From JACDHG01 sp963815295 (lineage in GTDB: Bacteria > Actinomycetota > Actinomycetes > Propionibacteriales > Nocardioidaceae), in the NCBI GenBank assembly GCA_963815295.1, contig CAWFFZ010000003.1, forward strand, positions 372,001 through 436,000: DNA of 64,000 bases. The letters are read 5' to 3'. The notes beneath the pieces are model-generated. The model was given only the letters and a program-made list of their open reading frames with translations, was not told where the DNA came from and ran no database searches. Below are positions 35,373 to 43,823 of the stretch, piece by piece (within the stretch, counting starts at the first letter, position 1; the number at the start of each line of letters is the position of its first letter). A program made the translations under genes and the position numbers.

Positions 35373-36566
35373 ATGAGTTTCGAGCTGTCCCGAGAGCACG
35401 AGGACTTTCGCCGCAGTCTGCGCGAGTTCGCCGAGGCGGAGATCGCGCCGTATGCCGCGCAGTGGGACCGTGAGCACCACTTCCCGATCGACACCGTGCA
35501 CCAGATGGGCAAGCTCGGCCTGTTCGGTCTGACCGCCCCTGAGGCGTACGGCGGCGCCGGAGAGGACGGCGACTTCACCAGCCTGTGTCTCGCGATCGAG
35601 GAGATCGGCCGGGTCGACCAGTCGATGGGCATCACCTTGGAGGCCGCAGTGGGCCTCGGGATCAACCCGATCGCGACGTTCGGGACTGACGAGCAGAAGC
35701 AGAAGTGGCTGCCTGACCTGGTGACGGGTACGACGCTGGCGGGCTTCGGCCTGACCGAGCCCGGCTCAGGCTCGGACGCGGGTGCGACGAAGACCAAGGC
35801 GGAGCTGGTCGACGGTGAGTGGGTGGTCAACGGCAGCAAGCAGTTCATCACCAACTCCGGCTCGGAGATCACGGTGCTCAACACCGTCACCGCCCGCACC
35901 GGCACGCGAGACGATCCTTCGGCGCCTTCGGGGCCGGGCCGCGCCGAGGTGTCGACGATCATCGTCCCGACCGACACCCCAGGCTTCACCGCCGAGAAGG
36001 CGTACGACAAGCTCGGCTGGCACGCGAGCGACACGCACCCGTTGACGTTCGAGGACGTCCACGTCCCGGAGGCAAACCTGCTCGGGCAGCGAGGCAAGGG
36101 CTTCGCGCAGTTCCTGAGCATTCTCGACGACGGCCGAGTCGCCATCGCAGCGCTCGCGGTCGGCTGCATCCAGGCGTGCCTCGAGATGTCGCTCCAGTAC
36201 GCGGGCGAGCGGACGACGTTCGGCGTGCCGATCGGACGCAAGCAGGGCGTTGCGTTCCAGATCGCCGACCTCAAGGTGATGGCCGAGGCAGCCAGGGGCC
36301 TTACCTATAAGGCGGCGGCGCTCAAGGATGCCGGCGCTCCCGCAGCGGCCTTCACGGAGGCGGCCGCGATCGCGAAGCTCTACTCGACGGAGTCAGCCGT
36401 GACAGCGACTCGCGTGGCGACGCAGGTGTTCGGCGGGTATGGCTTCATGGAGGAGTACCCGGTGGCACGTTTCTACCGCGACGCCAAGGTGCTCGAGATC
36501 GGTGAGGGTACGTCGGAGGTCCAGCGGATGCTTATCGCGCGCGGTCTCGGACTGCCGGTCGAGTAG
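35373..36566 (+). CDS. Acyl-CoA dehydrogenase
   Basis: FAD enzyme that forms the 2,3 double bond of acyl-CoA, 397 residues. Visible family blocks are GFGLTEPGSGSDAG (FAD/substrate), ERTTFGVPIGRKQGVAFQIADL, QVFGGYGFMEEYPVARFYRDAK and EIGEGTSEVQRMLIARGL. The Glu of GEG sits at the catalytic base position of short/medium-chain enzymes. ATG 35373 follows a GGAAGG ribosome site. It is divergent from the MerR gene and convergent with maf (7 bases between stops). Chain length and substrate branch cannot be read from sequence; regulation by MerR suggests branched-chain or short-chain acyl-CoA. Confidence 0.92.
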   Translation: MSFELSREHEDFRRSLREFAEAEIAPYAAQWDREHHFPIDTVHQMGKLGLFGLTAPEAYGGAGEDGDFTSLCLAIEEIGRVDQSMGITLEAAVGLGINPIATFGTDEQKQKWLPDLVTGTTLAGFGLTEPGSGSDAGATKTKAELVDGEWVVNGSKQFITNSGSEITVLNTVTARTGTRDDPSAPSGPGRAEVSTIIVPTDTPGFTAEKAYDKLGWHASDTHPLTFEDVHVPEANLLGQRGKGFAQFLSILDDGRVAIAALAVGCIQACLEMSLQYAGERTTFGVPIGRKQGVAFQIADLKVMAEAARGLTYKAAALKDAGAPAAAFTEAAAIAKLYSTESAVTATRVATQVFGGYGFMEEYPVARFYRDAKVLEIGEGTSEVQRMLIARGLGLPVE

Positions 36567-36573
36567 CACCGCG

Positions 36574-37209
36574 TCACCTCGACGCGTCGGTCCACAGGTC
36601 GGTCCAGGTCACGCCGAGGTCGGCAAGCATGGTCCTCAGCAACGGCAGCGAGATGCCGACGACGTTGTGATGATCTCCCTCGATACGGGTGACGAACGGC
36701 CCGCCGAGCCCGTCCACGGTGAACGCGCCGGCGACCTGCAACGGCTCGCCCGTCGCGACGTAGGCGTCGATCTCGGCGTCGGTCAGGGCCGCGAACTCGA
36801 CCACCGTGCTCGCGACGCCTGACTTCTCGGCGCCTGTGCTCGTGTCGATGATGCAGTGACCGGTCACCAAGGTGGCGCGGCGGCCTCGCATCTCGCGCCA
36901 GCGCCGAACGGCCTCGGCCGCGTCGCCCGGCTTGCCGAGCACTGAGCCGTCGAGGTCGAGGACGGAGTCGCAACCGATGACGAGGCTCGCCGACGCCTGC
37001 GGCAGAGCTGCGACCGCCCGGGTTTTGGCCGTCGCCAGATCTTGCGCGTACGTCGTCGGGGCCGCGACGGCATACCTGGACTCGTCGACGCCGGACACGA
37101 TCACGATGGGATCCAGGCCCGCGCCTCGCAGGGTTTTCAGCCGCGCCGGGCTGGCAGAGGCCAAGATCACCGTCCGGCGTGGGGCGCCGGGCTGCGTAGT
37201 CGAGGTCAT
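36574..37209 (-). CDS. maf: Maf family nucleotide pyrophosphatase
   Basis: House-cleaning enzyme that hydrolyses non-canonical or modified nucleoside triphosphates to monophosphates. Length is 211 residues. Family motifs are ILASASPARLKTL (15-27), VIGCDSVLDLDGSVLGKPGD with the catalytic Asp, and the conserved C-terminal GGPFVTRIEGDHHNVVGISL. The first motif has SPARLKTL where SPRRxxLL is usual, a mild deviation. It follows the DUF885 peptidase gene by 5 bases on the same strand, probably as an operon. Confidence 0.9.
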   Translation of the reverse strand: MTSTTQPGAPRRTVILASASPARLKTLRGAGLDPIVIVSGVDESRYAVAAPTTYAQDLATAKTRAVAALPQASASLVIGCDSVLDLDGSVLGKPGDAAEAVRRWREMRGRRATLVTGHCIIDTSTGAEKSGVASTVVEFAALTDAEIDAYVATGEPLQVAGAFTVDGLGGPFVTRIEGDHHNVVGISLPLLRTMLADLGVTWTDLWTDASR

Positions 37210-37214
37210 CGCCG

Positions 37215-38906
37215 CTAGAGGCGGGCGAGCGCGGCTTGCAGCGGGTCGAGCCCGATCGAGCCGAGGTCGAGGGCCGCGCGGTGGAACTGCTTCAGGTCGA
37301 ACTCGTCGCCCTTTCGTCGGGCAACATCGTCTCGAGCTTGCAGCCAGATGCGCTCACCGACCTTGTAGGACGGCGCCTGGCCGGGCCAGCCCAGGTAGCG
37401 GTTGACCTCGAAGCGAATGATGGCGTCGTCCATCCGGCAGTGCTGTCGCAAGAACTCGAGGCCGAGCTCGGGCGTCCACGTCTCGCCGGGGTGGAAGCCG
37501 AAGGGGTTGTCACGAGGGATCTCGAGTTCGAGGTGCATGCCGATGTCGATGATGACGCGGGCGGCGCGCATCCCCTGCCCGTCGAGCATGCCCAGCTTGT
37601 CGCCCGGGTCGGCGAGATAGCCGAGGTCGTCCATCAGCCGCTCGGCGTAGAGGGCCCAACCCTCGCCGTGGCCCGACACCCAGCACATCGTGCGCTGCCA
37701 ACGGTTCAGCAGCTCGGCTCGGTATGCCGTCTGCGCGACTTGGAGGTGGTGTCCGGGGACGCCTTCGTGGAAGACCGTGGTGACTTCACGCCAGGTGGAG
37801 AAGTCAGTGATGCCGTCGGGAACGGCCCACCACATCCGTCCCGGGCGGGTGAAGTCCTCGGTGGGGCCGGTGTAGTAGATGCCTCCGTCGTTGGTTGGCG
37901 CCAACAGACACTCGATCCGCCGGACCGGTTCGGGGATGTCGAAGTGGACGTCGGCCATCTGGCTCATGGTCCGCTCGGCGAGCTCCTGCATCCAGGCGCG
38001 GAAGTTCTCTTTGCCGTGGATGGTGCGGTCGGGGTCCTGGTCGAGTAAGGCGACTGCCTCGTCGGTGGTGGCGCCGGGGGAGATCTCGTTCGCGACGCGG
38101 GACATGTCGTCTTCGATCCGTTTGAGCTCGTCCCAGCCCCAGGCGTACGTCTCATCGAGGTCGATCTCCGCGCCGAGGAAGTAGCGGGACTCGGGGACAT
38201 ACCGATCGCGCCCGACGCCGTCGCGGTCGCGGCCGCGGCTGAGGAGGTCGTTGCTCAGGAACCTGCCGAACGCCGTGTAGGCGTCGCTGGCCGCGGTGGC
38301 ACTGCGGGAGAGCTCGGCACTCATGCCGGCGGGGGCATCGGATCCCTCGACGAGCCCGTGGAAGAAGTTGCCGCCCTCGCCCTCCTGGCCCGTCCAGGCC
38401 AGGATCTGCGCGGCGACCGCGTCGATCTGCCGCTTGGCGGAGACGTGTCCCTCGTCGGCCATGCGCGTCAATGTCGCTTGGTAGTCGGTGAGAGTGGACG
38501 GCACTGCTGCCAGCCTGGCGTTGATGTTGCTCCATGCCTCCTCGCCGTCGGTGTCCATCAGGTCGAAGGTCCCGCGAAGGTTGTGCAGCTCACTGAAGAT
38601 CACGCTGACCTGCGACTGGGGCGTCTTGGCGTCGTATTGCTCCATCGTGACCGTCAGCCGCTCGACGAATGCCTCCTTCGCTGCCCGCTCGCGCTCGTCA
38701 GTGGGCTCGACCGCCGCCATCTCGCGCAGCGCCCGACCAGTCAGCTCCTCACGGGCGCGGTAACCGTCGAGGGAGAGGTCATTCACCTGGTCGTCATACC
38801 CAGGGATGCCGAGATAAGTGGCGGACAGCGGGTCGAGCACGACGTAGTCCTCGACGAACCGTTCAGCGATATCGTCCACAGGGCGGGAGCTGTCTGAGGA
38901 GGCCAC
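37215..38906 (-). CDS. DUF885 family predicted zinc metallopeptidase
   Basis: 563 residues from GTG 38906. The VFHEGVPGHHLQ segment is the HExxPGHH signature of DUF885 proteins, taken as a thermostable carboxypeptidase-like zinc site. A further Glu in GHGEGWALYAERL could be the third ligand. An alpha-helical N-terminal half and RYLGWPGQAPSYKVGERIW near the C terminus also match the family. There is no signal peptide, so it is probably cytoplasmic. The frame stays open upstream to 39758, but that extension is low-complexity shadow of the opposite gene. It is transcribed with maf. The substrate is unknown. Confidence 0.85.
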   Translation of the reverse strand: MASSDSSRPVDDIAERFVEDYVVLDPLSATYLGIPGYDDQVNDLSLDGYRAREELTGRALREMAAVEPTDERERAAKEAFVERLTVTMEQYDAKTPQSQVSVIFSELHNLRGTFDLMDTDGEEAWSNINARLAAVPSTLTDYQATLTRMADEGHVSAKRQIDAVAAQILAWTGQEGEGGNFFHGLVEGSDAPAGMSAELSRSATAASDAYTAFGRFLSNDLLSRGRDRDGVGRDRYVPESRYFLGAEIDLDETYAWGWDELKRIEDDMSRVANEISPGATTDEAVALLDQDPDRTIHGKENFRAWMQELAERTMSQMADVHFDIPEPVRRIECLLAPTNDGGIYYTGPTEDFTRPGRMWWAVPDGITDFSTWREVTTVFHEGVPGHHLQVAQTAYRAELLNRWQRTMCWVSGHGEGWALYAERLMDDLGYLADPGDKLGMLDGQGMRAARVIIDIGMHLELEIPRDNPFGFHPGETWTPELGLEFLRQHCRMDDAIIRFEVNRYLGWPGQAPSYKVGERIWLQARDDVARRKGDEFDLKQFHRAALDLGSIGLDPLQAALARL

Positions 38907-38975
38907 GCGGTCAGGATAGCCACGAGTCCCAGGCAGCGCGCGGCCATTGTCGGTCCGCCCCGTTACGGTCGCCTC

Positions 38976-39695
38976 GTGAGTCCCCCCAGTCGTCGGCCCA
39001 GTCCTCGGCACAGCCCACGCCGCAACCGCGTCACGCCCATGGGTGAGATCATCGCGACGCCCCAGCGTGGCGCCTGGCTCGGCAACCGGGGCATCCTGCA
39101 TGACGGGGTCGGCCCTGATGCCACGGTGGTGCGTGCACATCGTGGCCGTCTGTGGATCATCTGCGCGTTGCAGCACAAGGACTGGCAGTTGCCGCAGTGG
39201 CAGCCCGGTCACTTCACCGTGCTGTTCTTCCATGACGAAGCAGTCGCGCTTGCCGCCGGGCACCGTCCCTGCGCCTTGTGTCGACGGAGCGCCTACAACG
39301 AATACCGTCGTGCCTGGGTTGACGGCGCCGGAGCCAGTTCGGGCAGTCAAGGTCACGGCAGTCAACGTTCGACGAGTCAGCCGGTCCCTTTGTTTCCTTC
39401 CGCCGCCGAGATCGACCGACAGCTCCACGGAGAGCGGCTCGTGCGACGCACCAGCGTCAAGCAAGTGCACCGGATTGCCTGGCGCTCGTTGCCCGATGGT
39501 GCCTTCGTCGTCACATCCGACCGACCCGCGCTGGTGCGGGGCGACTCCGTCGTGCCCTGGACGCCGCAGGGGTACGCCGCGGCAAGGCCCCGCCCCCGCG
39601 GCGGTGACGTCGATGTCCTCACGCCGCCTTCGACCGTCGCCGCGCTCCACGGCGGCTACGTGCCACAGATCGACGACCGTGCAGCTCCGCGCTGA
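38976..39695 (+). CDS. Conserved hypothetical protein with CxxC motif
   Basis: 239 residues from GTG 38976; ATG 39039 (218 residues, MGEIIATPQRGAW) is an equally good start because the first 21 residues are only Pro/Arg/Ser. The central block WQPGHFTVLFFHDEAVALAAGHRPCALCRRSAYNEYRRAW contains a PCALC pair and looks conserved. I recall similar uncharacterised actinobacterial proteins. A WRSLPDGAFVV segment follows near residue 170. There is no signal peptide or membrane helix. It is divergent from the DUF885 gene by 69 bases. The function is unknown; a metal or nucleic acid role for the CxxC is only a guess. Confidence 0.65.
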   Translation: MSPPSRRPSPRHSPRRNRVTPMGEIIATPQRGAWLGNRGILHDGVGPDATVVRAHRGRLWIICALQHKDWQLPQWQPGHFTVLFFHDEAVALAAGHRPCALCRRSAYNEYRRAWVDGAGASSGSQGHGSQRSTSQPVPLFPSAAEIDRQLHGERLVRRTSVKQVHRIAWRSLPDGAFVVTSDRPALVRGDSVVPWTPQGYAAARPRPRGGDVDVLTPPSTVAALHGGYVPQIDDRAAPR

Positions 39696-39708
39696 TGCGG
39701 CACCCCGG

Positions 39709-39726
39709 GCGCGCCGGGCGGGGAGC
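39709..39726 (+). repeat. 18-bp direct repeat, copy 1
   Basis: GCGCGCCGGGCGGGGAGC recurs with one mismatch at 39813-39830, in the 239-base gap before the MarR-like gene. Between the copies lie GGTCAC (39771-39776) and its complement GTGACC (39792-39797). No gene is seen in the gap. Confidence 0.5.
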
Positions 39727-39812
39727 AGTTGCTCGGAAAACTGGTGACGGGGAGTCAACTATTGACGGGTGGTCACCGATTTCGTGAGCGAGTGACCCCA
39801 TGCAGCGAGCCG

Positions 39813-39830
39813 GCGCGCCCGGCGGGGAGC
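39813..39830 (+). repeat. 18-bp direct repeat, copy 2
   Basis: GCGCGCCCGGCGGGGAGC differs from copy 1 at one base and starts 104 bases after it. The pair flanks the GGTCAC/GTGACC inverted repeat, so the gap may be a regulatory region for the regulator gene starting at 39935. Confidence 0.5.
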
Positions 39831-39934
39831 GGCAGCGGTGGCGGACGTCCACAGGACTGGCTATCGCCTGGCTGCGGTCCACAGAAAGACCGCGTAGAAG
39901 CTCAGTTTCACACCAAGGGCGTCAACCTGAATCG

Positions 39935-40519
39935 ATGACGTTCATGCCCGACAGCACCGACCTGGACGGCTTGCGCGTACCCGTGGTCGTCAGTTCCGAG
40001 GCGGCACTCGACGCCATGGTGGCCGAGCAGATGGCGGCATGCACGGAGCTCGTGCAAAGTCTCGCTGATCTCACCTGGGTGCTCAGCCGGGTCGACGAGT
40101 CCGTCACGCTCGAGACGGGCCGCGGACGCATCATTTCCCTGCTCGATGGCTCGGGCGGCCGATCCATCACAGTCCTGGCTGACTGGGCAGGCATCAGCGC
40201 TAGCGTCGCAGCGCGGCTCGTGGCCAGCCTGGAGCGAGACGGGCTCCTGGTCCGGCGGGGCTGCGACGACGACCGCCGCAAAGTGATCGCCGTCCTCACC
40301 GCGCTAGGGCAGGCCACGCTGGCGTCGACGCGCGCGGCGCGAGCGGACCGGCTGCACCGGCTGCTGATGCGCGCAGATGCCGCCGCCTCGGAAACGATCA
40401 CACCGATGACCGAGTTGCTCGACAGGCTGCGCGTCATCGCCGACGTGCTGTCCCGATGGGACGACTCGATGCTCCGACGGTCGCGCCCATCGAGACACGA
40501 CGAACCAGGCTGTTGGTGA
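39935..40519 (+). CDS. MarR-like winged-helix transcriptional regulator
   Basis: About 194 residues from ATG 39935. The central wHTH is readable: SITVLADWAGISASVAARLVASLERDGLLVRRGCDDDRRKVIAVLT (about 79-124), with recognition helix, wing and the DDRRK element typical of MarR proteins. Flanking helices would form the dimer interface. The frame extends upstream to 39800, but that part is low-complexity, so the ATG is preferred. The next gene is convergent, so the regulator may control itself through the repeats in its upstream gap. The ligand is unknown. Confidence 0.8.
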   Translation: MTFMPDSTDLDGLRVPVVVSSEAALDAMVAEQMAACTELVQSLADLTWVLSRVDESVTLETGRGRIISLLDGSGGRSITVLADWAGISASVAARLVASLERDGLLVRRGCDDDRRKVIAVLTALGQATLASTRAARADRLHRLLMRADAAASETITPMTELLDRLRVIADVLSRWDDSMLRRSRPSRHDEPGCW

Positions 40520-40575
40520 CTTGGCTACTCCGAGGACGGGCGAGCCGGCCATGGCGTGACGACTGCGGAGGGAAG

Positions 40576-40797
40576 TCAGCGAGGGAAGCTGGCCTGGCGC
40601 CAGCCGTCGGGTCCATGACGGTGAATGCCACGCTGGGCGCGGGCACGGTTCGTCCATCCGGACCGCCGGGGGCCTGTGTCTTCGGTGGACTCGAGCCCAG
40701 CTGACCGGCGCGCTGCGACGACGGCGACCAGCGCTGCTAATTCGTCGGCATTCGGCTCGCCCTTGACCACCCGCAAGAGCACCTTGTCGTCACTCAC
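40576..40797 (-). CDS. accE: Acyl-CoA carboxylase epsilon subunit
   Basis: 73-residue protein, too small for similarity alone, but its opening (KVLLRVVKGEPNADELAALVAVVAAR) is the signature of actinobacterial AccE/PccE subunits. The C terminus has a conserved Trp (DGWRQASFPR). It starts at GTG 40797, overlapping the beta subunit stop by four bases. Epsilon subunits stabilise the alpha-beta carboxylase complex in Streptomyces and Mycobacterium. Confidence 0.88.
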   Translation of the reverse strand: MSDDKVLLRVVKGEPNADELAALVAVVAARRSAGLESTEDTGPRRSGWTNRARAQRGIHRHGPDGWRQASFPR

Positions 40798-42380
40798 AAC
40801 GGGATGTTCCCGTGCTTCTTCGGCGGCAGCGTCTCGCGCTTGTTACGCAGCAGTCGCAGCGATCGGACCACTTCGACCCGCGTCTCGTGCGGATGGATCA
40901 CGGCGTCGACATATCCTCGTTCGGCTGCCTGGTAAGGATTTGCGAGTGTGTCGTCGTAGTCGGCGATCAGCTCAGCGCGCCGCGCCTCCGGGTCGTCGGC
41001 GGCTTTCAACTCGGCCCGGTAGAGGATGTTGACCGCCCCCTGCGCCCCCATTACCGCGATCTGGGCGCTCGGCCACGCGACGTTGATGTCGGCGCCGAGA
41101 TGCTTGGAGCCCATCACGTCGTACGCGCCGCCGTATGCCTTGCGGGTGATGACGGTGACGAGGGGGACGGTCGCCTCGGCGTACGCGTAGATGAGCTTGG
41201 CGCCGCGACGGATGATGCCGTTCCACTCCTGATCGGTGCCAGGAAGGAAGCCCGGGACGTCGACAAACGTCAACACGGCGATGTTGAACGCGTCGCACGT
41301 GCGCACGAAGCGGGCCGCCTTCTCCGAGGCATCGATGTCGAGGGTGCCGGCAAGCTGCATCGGCTGGTTCGCGACCACGCCGATGGACTGCCCGTCGATC
41401 CGGCCGAAGCCGACGATGATGTTGGGCGCAAACAGCTGCTGCACCTCGAGGAACTCGCCGTCGTCGACTACCGCCTCGATCACGGTGTGCATGTCGTAGG
41501 GCTGGTTGGGGGAGTCAGGGATCAGCGAGTCGAGCGCCCGGTCGTCATCGCTCACCATCAGGTCCTCGTCGGAGAGTAGCGACTCGGCGTATGCCGGCGG
41601 ATCCTCGAGGTTGTTCTGTGGCAGGAAAGAGATGAGCGCCTTGACGTACTCCAGCGCGTCATCCTCGTCCGACGCCATGTAGTGCGCGTTTCCACTCTTC
41701 GTGTTGTGGGTGCGCGCGCCGCCGAGCTCCTCCATCGTGACGTCCTCGCCGGTGACGGTCTTGATGACGTCAGGGCCGGTGATGAACATGTGCGAAGTGC
41801 CGTCAACCATCACGGTGAAGTCGGTGACGGCAGGCGAGTAGACGTGGCCGCCTGCGCAAGCACCCATGATGAGCGAGATCTGGGGGATCACTCCCGACGC
41901 GTGCACATTGCGTCGGAAGATCTCGCCATACAGTCCCAGTGAGACGACGCCCTCCTGGATGCGTGCACCGGCGCCTTCGTTGATACCGATGACGGGGCAG
42001 CCCGTCTTCATCGCGAGGTCCATTACCTTGCAGATCTTCTCGCCATACACCTGCCCGAGGCTGCCGCCGAAGATCGTGAAGTCCTGCGCGAATACACACA
42101 CCTGGCGGCCGTCGATGGTGCCGTACCCGGTGACAACACCGTCGCCGTACGGACGGTTCTTCTCCATCCCGAAGTTCGTCGATCGGTGCCTCGCCAGCTC
42201 GTCAAGCTCAACGAACGAGCCCGCGTCCAGTAGCCGCTCGACCCGCTCGCGAGCAGTCAGCTTGCCCTTCGCGTGCTGCTTCTCGATCGCCCGGGCCGAG
42301 CCCGCATGCACGGCCTCGTCGAGCCGCTGCTCGAGGTCCGTGATCTTGCCTGCGGTCGTATGGATGTCGATCTCGCTCAC
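40794..42380 (-). CDS. pccB: Acyl-CoA (propionyl-CoA) carboxylase beta subunit, carboxyltransferase
   Basis: Transfers CO2 from carboxybiotin to propionyl- or acetyl-CoA. Length is 528 residues from GTG 42380. The N-terminal crotonase-like half has GTIDGRQVCVFAQDFTIFGGSLG and GACAGGHVYSPAVTDF. The C-terminal half has VDVPGFLPGTDQEWNGIIRRGAK, ITRKAYGGAYDVMGSKHLGAD and WPSAQIAVMGAQGAVNILYR. Asp in the GFLPGTDQE region favours propionyl-CoA in related enzymes, though I did not align it fully. It is coupled to accE and divergent from biotin ligase by 26 bases. With the mutase at 816 it would supply the propionate-to-succinate route. Confidence 0.93.
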   Translation of the reverse strand: MSEIDIHTTAGKITDLEQRLDEAVHAGSARAIEKQHAKGKLTARERVERLLDAGSFVELDELARHRSTNFGMEKNRPYGDGVVTGYGTIDGRQVCVFAQDFTIFGGSLGQVYGEKICKVMDLAMKTGCPVIGINEGAGARIQEGVVSLGLYGEIFRRNVHASGVIPQISLIMGACAGGHVYSPAVTDFTVMVDGTSHMFITGPDVIKTVTGEDVTMEELGGARTHNTKSGNAHYMASDEDDALEYVKALISFLPQNNLEDPPAYAESLLSDEDLMVSDDDRALDSLIPDSPNQPYDMHTVIEAVVDDGEFLEVQQLFAPNIIVGFGRIDGQSIGVVANQPMQLAGTLDIDASEKAARFVRTCDAFNIAVLTFVDVPGFLPGTDQEWNGIIRRGAKLIYAYAEATVPLVTVITRKAYGGAYDVMGSKHLGADINVAWPSAQIAVMGAQGAVNILYRAELKAADDPEARRAELIADYDDTLANPYQAAERGYVDAVIHPHETRVEVVRSLRLLRNKRETLPPKKHGNIPL

Positions 42381-42406
42381 ATCGGGCAGCGTAACGTGAG
42401 CGCTCG

Positions 42407-43240
42407 ATGGCCTCGATGTACGGCGACCTCGACCGTCCGCCGCTGCACGCTGCGGCACTGCAGCAGGCACTCGTGACCCCGGACTCGATCTGGACCGAGC
42501 TCGACGTCGTCGAGAAGTCGGCATCGACCAACGCCGATCTCGCCGCCCGGGCTCGTGCGACGGACGACGCCGGTGTCGTGCTCATCGCAGAGCACCAAAC
42601 CGCAGGTCGCGGGAGGCTCGAGCGCAGCTGGGCCGCCCCACCACGGTCGGGAGTCACGCTGTCGGTGCTGATGCGACCGGAGGGGGTAGACGTTGCACGT
42701 TGGCCATGGATCCCGTTGCTGACCGGGATGGTCGTGGCCGCGACGGTTCGCACTACGTCCAGCGTCGAGGCCGCGTTGAAGTGGCCGAACGACGTGATGG
42801 TCGACGACCGCAAGCTGGCGGGCATCCTCGTCGAGCGGCACGACCCGGCCGGACGGAGACCAGCCGCCGTGATCGGCATCGGCCTCAACGTGACGTTGCG
42901 CGCCGACGAGCTCCCGGTCCCGACGGCGACCTCGCTTGCCCTGGAAGGAGCCACGAACACCGATCGCACCGTGCTGGTCCGGGCGTTGCTGCGCAACCTC
43001 GCGCGTGCCTACGACAGGTGGCGGCGGGCCGGTGGCGACCCGGGCCAGGGTCTCCACGCGGCATACACGAGTGCGTGTACGACGATCGGCCGGCAGGTGC
43101 GGGTCGAGCTCGCGGGCGGAGGCACGGCTACCGGAGTCGCCGAGGCCATCGACGAGCATGGCCGGCTGCTGGTGCGAGACCACGACGGCGTGCATGCTTT
43201 CGGCGCCGGCGATGTCGTACACCTGCGTCCGCTGGCGTGA
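42407..43240 (+). CDS. birA: Biotin--[acetyl-CoA-carboxylase] ligase
   Basis: Attaches biotin via biotinyl-AMP to carboxylase carrier domains. Length is 277 residues. The biotin/ATP loop AGRGRLERSW, the catalytic-domain segment LKWPNDVMVDDRKLAGIL with the conserved Lys, and VIGIGLNV are all present. The SH3-like C-terminal domain (ATGVAEAIDEHGRLLVRDHDG) follows. There is no N-terminal helix-turn-helix, so it is monofunctional and not a repressor. It is divergent from pccB, which fits its function with the alpha subunit and pyruvate carboxylase encoded nearby. Confidence 0.95.
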   Translation: MASMYGDLDRPPLHAAALQQALVTPDSIWTELDVVEKSASTNADLAARARATDDAGVVLIAEHQTAGRGRLERSWAAPPRSGVTLSVLMRPEGVDVARWPWIPLLTGMVVAATVRTTSSVEAALKWPNDVMVDDRKLAGILVERHDPAGRRPAAVIGIGLNVTLRADELPVPTATSLALEGATNTDRTVLVRALLRNLARAYDRWRRAGGDPGQGLHAAYTSACTTIGRQVRVELAGGGTATGVAEAIDEHGRLLVRDHDGVHAFGAGDVVHLRPLA

Positions 43241-43280
43241 CACGATGGACGTCGGTGCAAGATCTGCGGGCGGAGGTCAC

Positions 43281-43823
43281 ATGGGTATCTCGGAGAAGCT
43301 CCTCAGCGAGGGTGAGCACGTCATCGCTGAAACCCGGACGCATTGGAAGGCGCTGGTCCTCCCCGTGGTCGTCCTCATCGTCACCTGCGGCGTCGCCGGC
43401 TTCCTGCTCGCCATCGTGCCCGACGGTGACACCGGCGAGATCTCGACGTGGGGCGTGCTGATCGTGGCCGTGGTCATCATCGGCTGGTTCGCCGTGTGGC
43501 CGTTCCTCGTCTGGCTCACGGCGTCCTACACCGTCACCAACCGGCGGCTGATCAACCGGTCGGGTGTCTTCACCCGCACCGGCCGCGACATCCCCCTGCA
43601 CCGCATCAACGATGTCTCCTATGAGCGCGACCTGATCGACCGGTTCCTCGGCTGCGGCACCCTTGTCATCTCGGACGCGAGCGAGCAAGGGCGGTCGGTG
43701 CTACCCGACGTACCGCGGGTGGAGAAACTGCAGCTCGTCATCACCGACCTGCTCTTCGGCACTCACGACGGCCATGACGACGACGGCACACCGCCGCACC
43801 CCCTGGAGCCGAAGACCTGGTGA
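43281..43823 (+). CDS. PH domain-containing membrane protein
   Basis: 180 residues from ATG 43281, with a GGAGGT ribosome site 3 bases upstream. Two transmembrane helices (ALVLPVVVLIVTCGVAGFLLAIV and VLIVAVVIIGWFAVWPFLVWL) precede a bacterial PH domain (YTVTNRRLINRSGVFTRTGRDIPLHRINDVSYERDLIDRFLGCGTLVISDAS). This is the usual DUF304/bPH_2 layout. Its stop overlaps the adenylate cyclase GTG start by four bases, so the two are co-translated. The role is unknown. Confidence 0.85.
   Translation: MGISEKLLSEGEHVIAETRTHWKALVLPVVVLIVTCGVAGFLLAIVPDGDTGEISTWGVLIVAVVIIGWFAVWPFLVWLTASYTVTNRRLINRSGVFTRTGRDIPLHRINDVSYERDLIDRFLGCGTLVISDASEQGRSVLPDVPRVEKLQLVITDLLFGTHDGHDDDGTPPHPLEPKTW

Noticed and set aside
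38907..39758. N-terminal extension of the DUF885 frame
   Set aside because: The extension is antisense to the CxxC hypothetical gene and low in complexity; GTG 38906 gives the normal family length.
42208..42996. 262-codon - strand frame over birA
   Set aside because: Opposes birA, which has intact biotin-ligase motifs; no family features in the - strand product.
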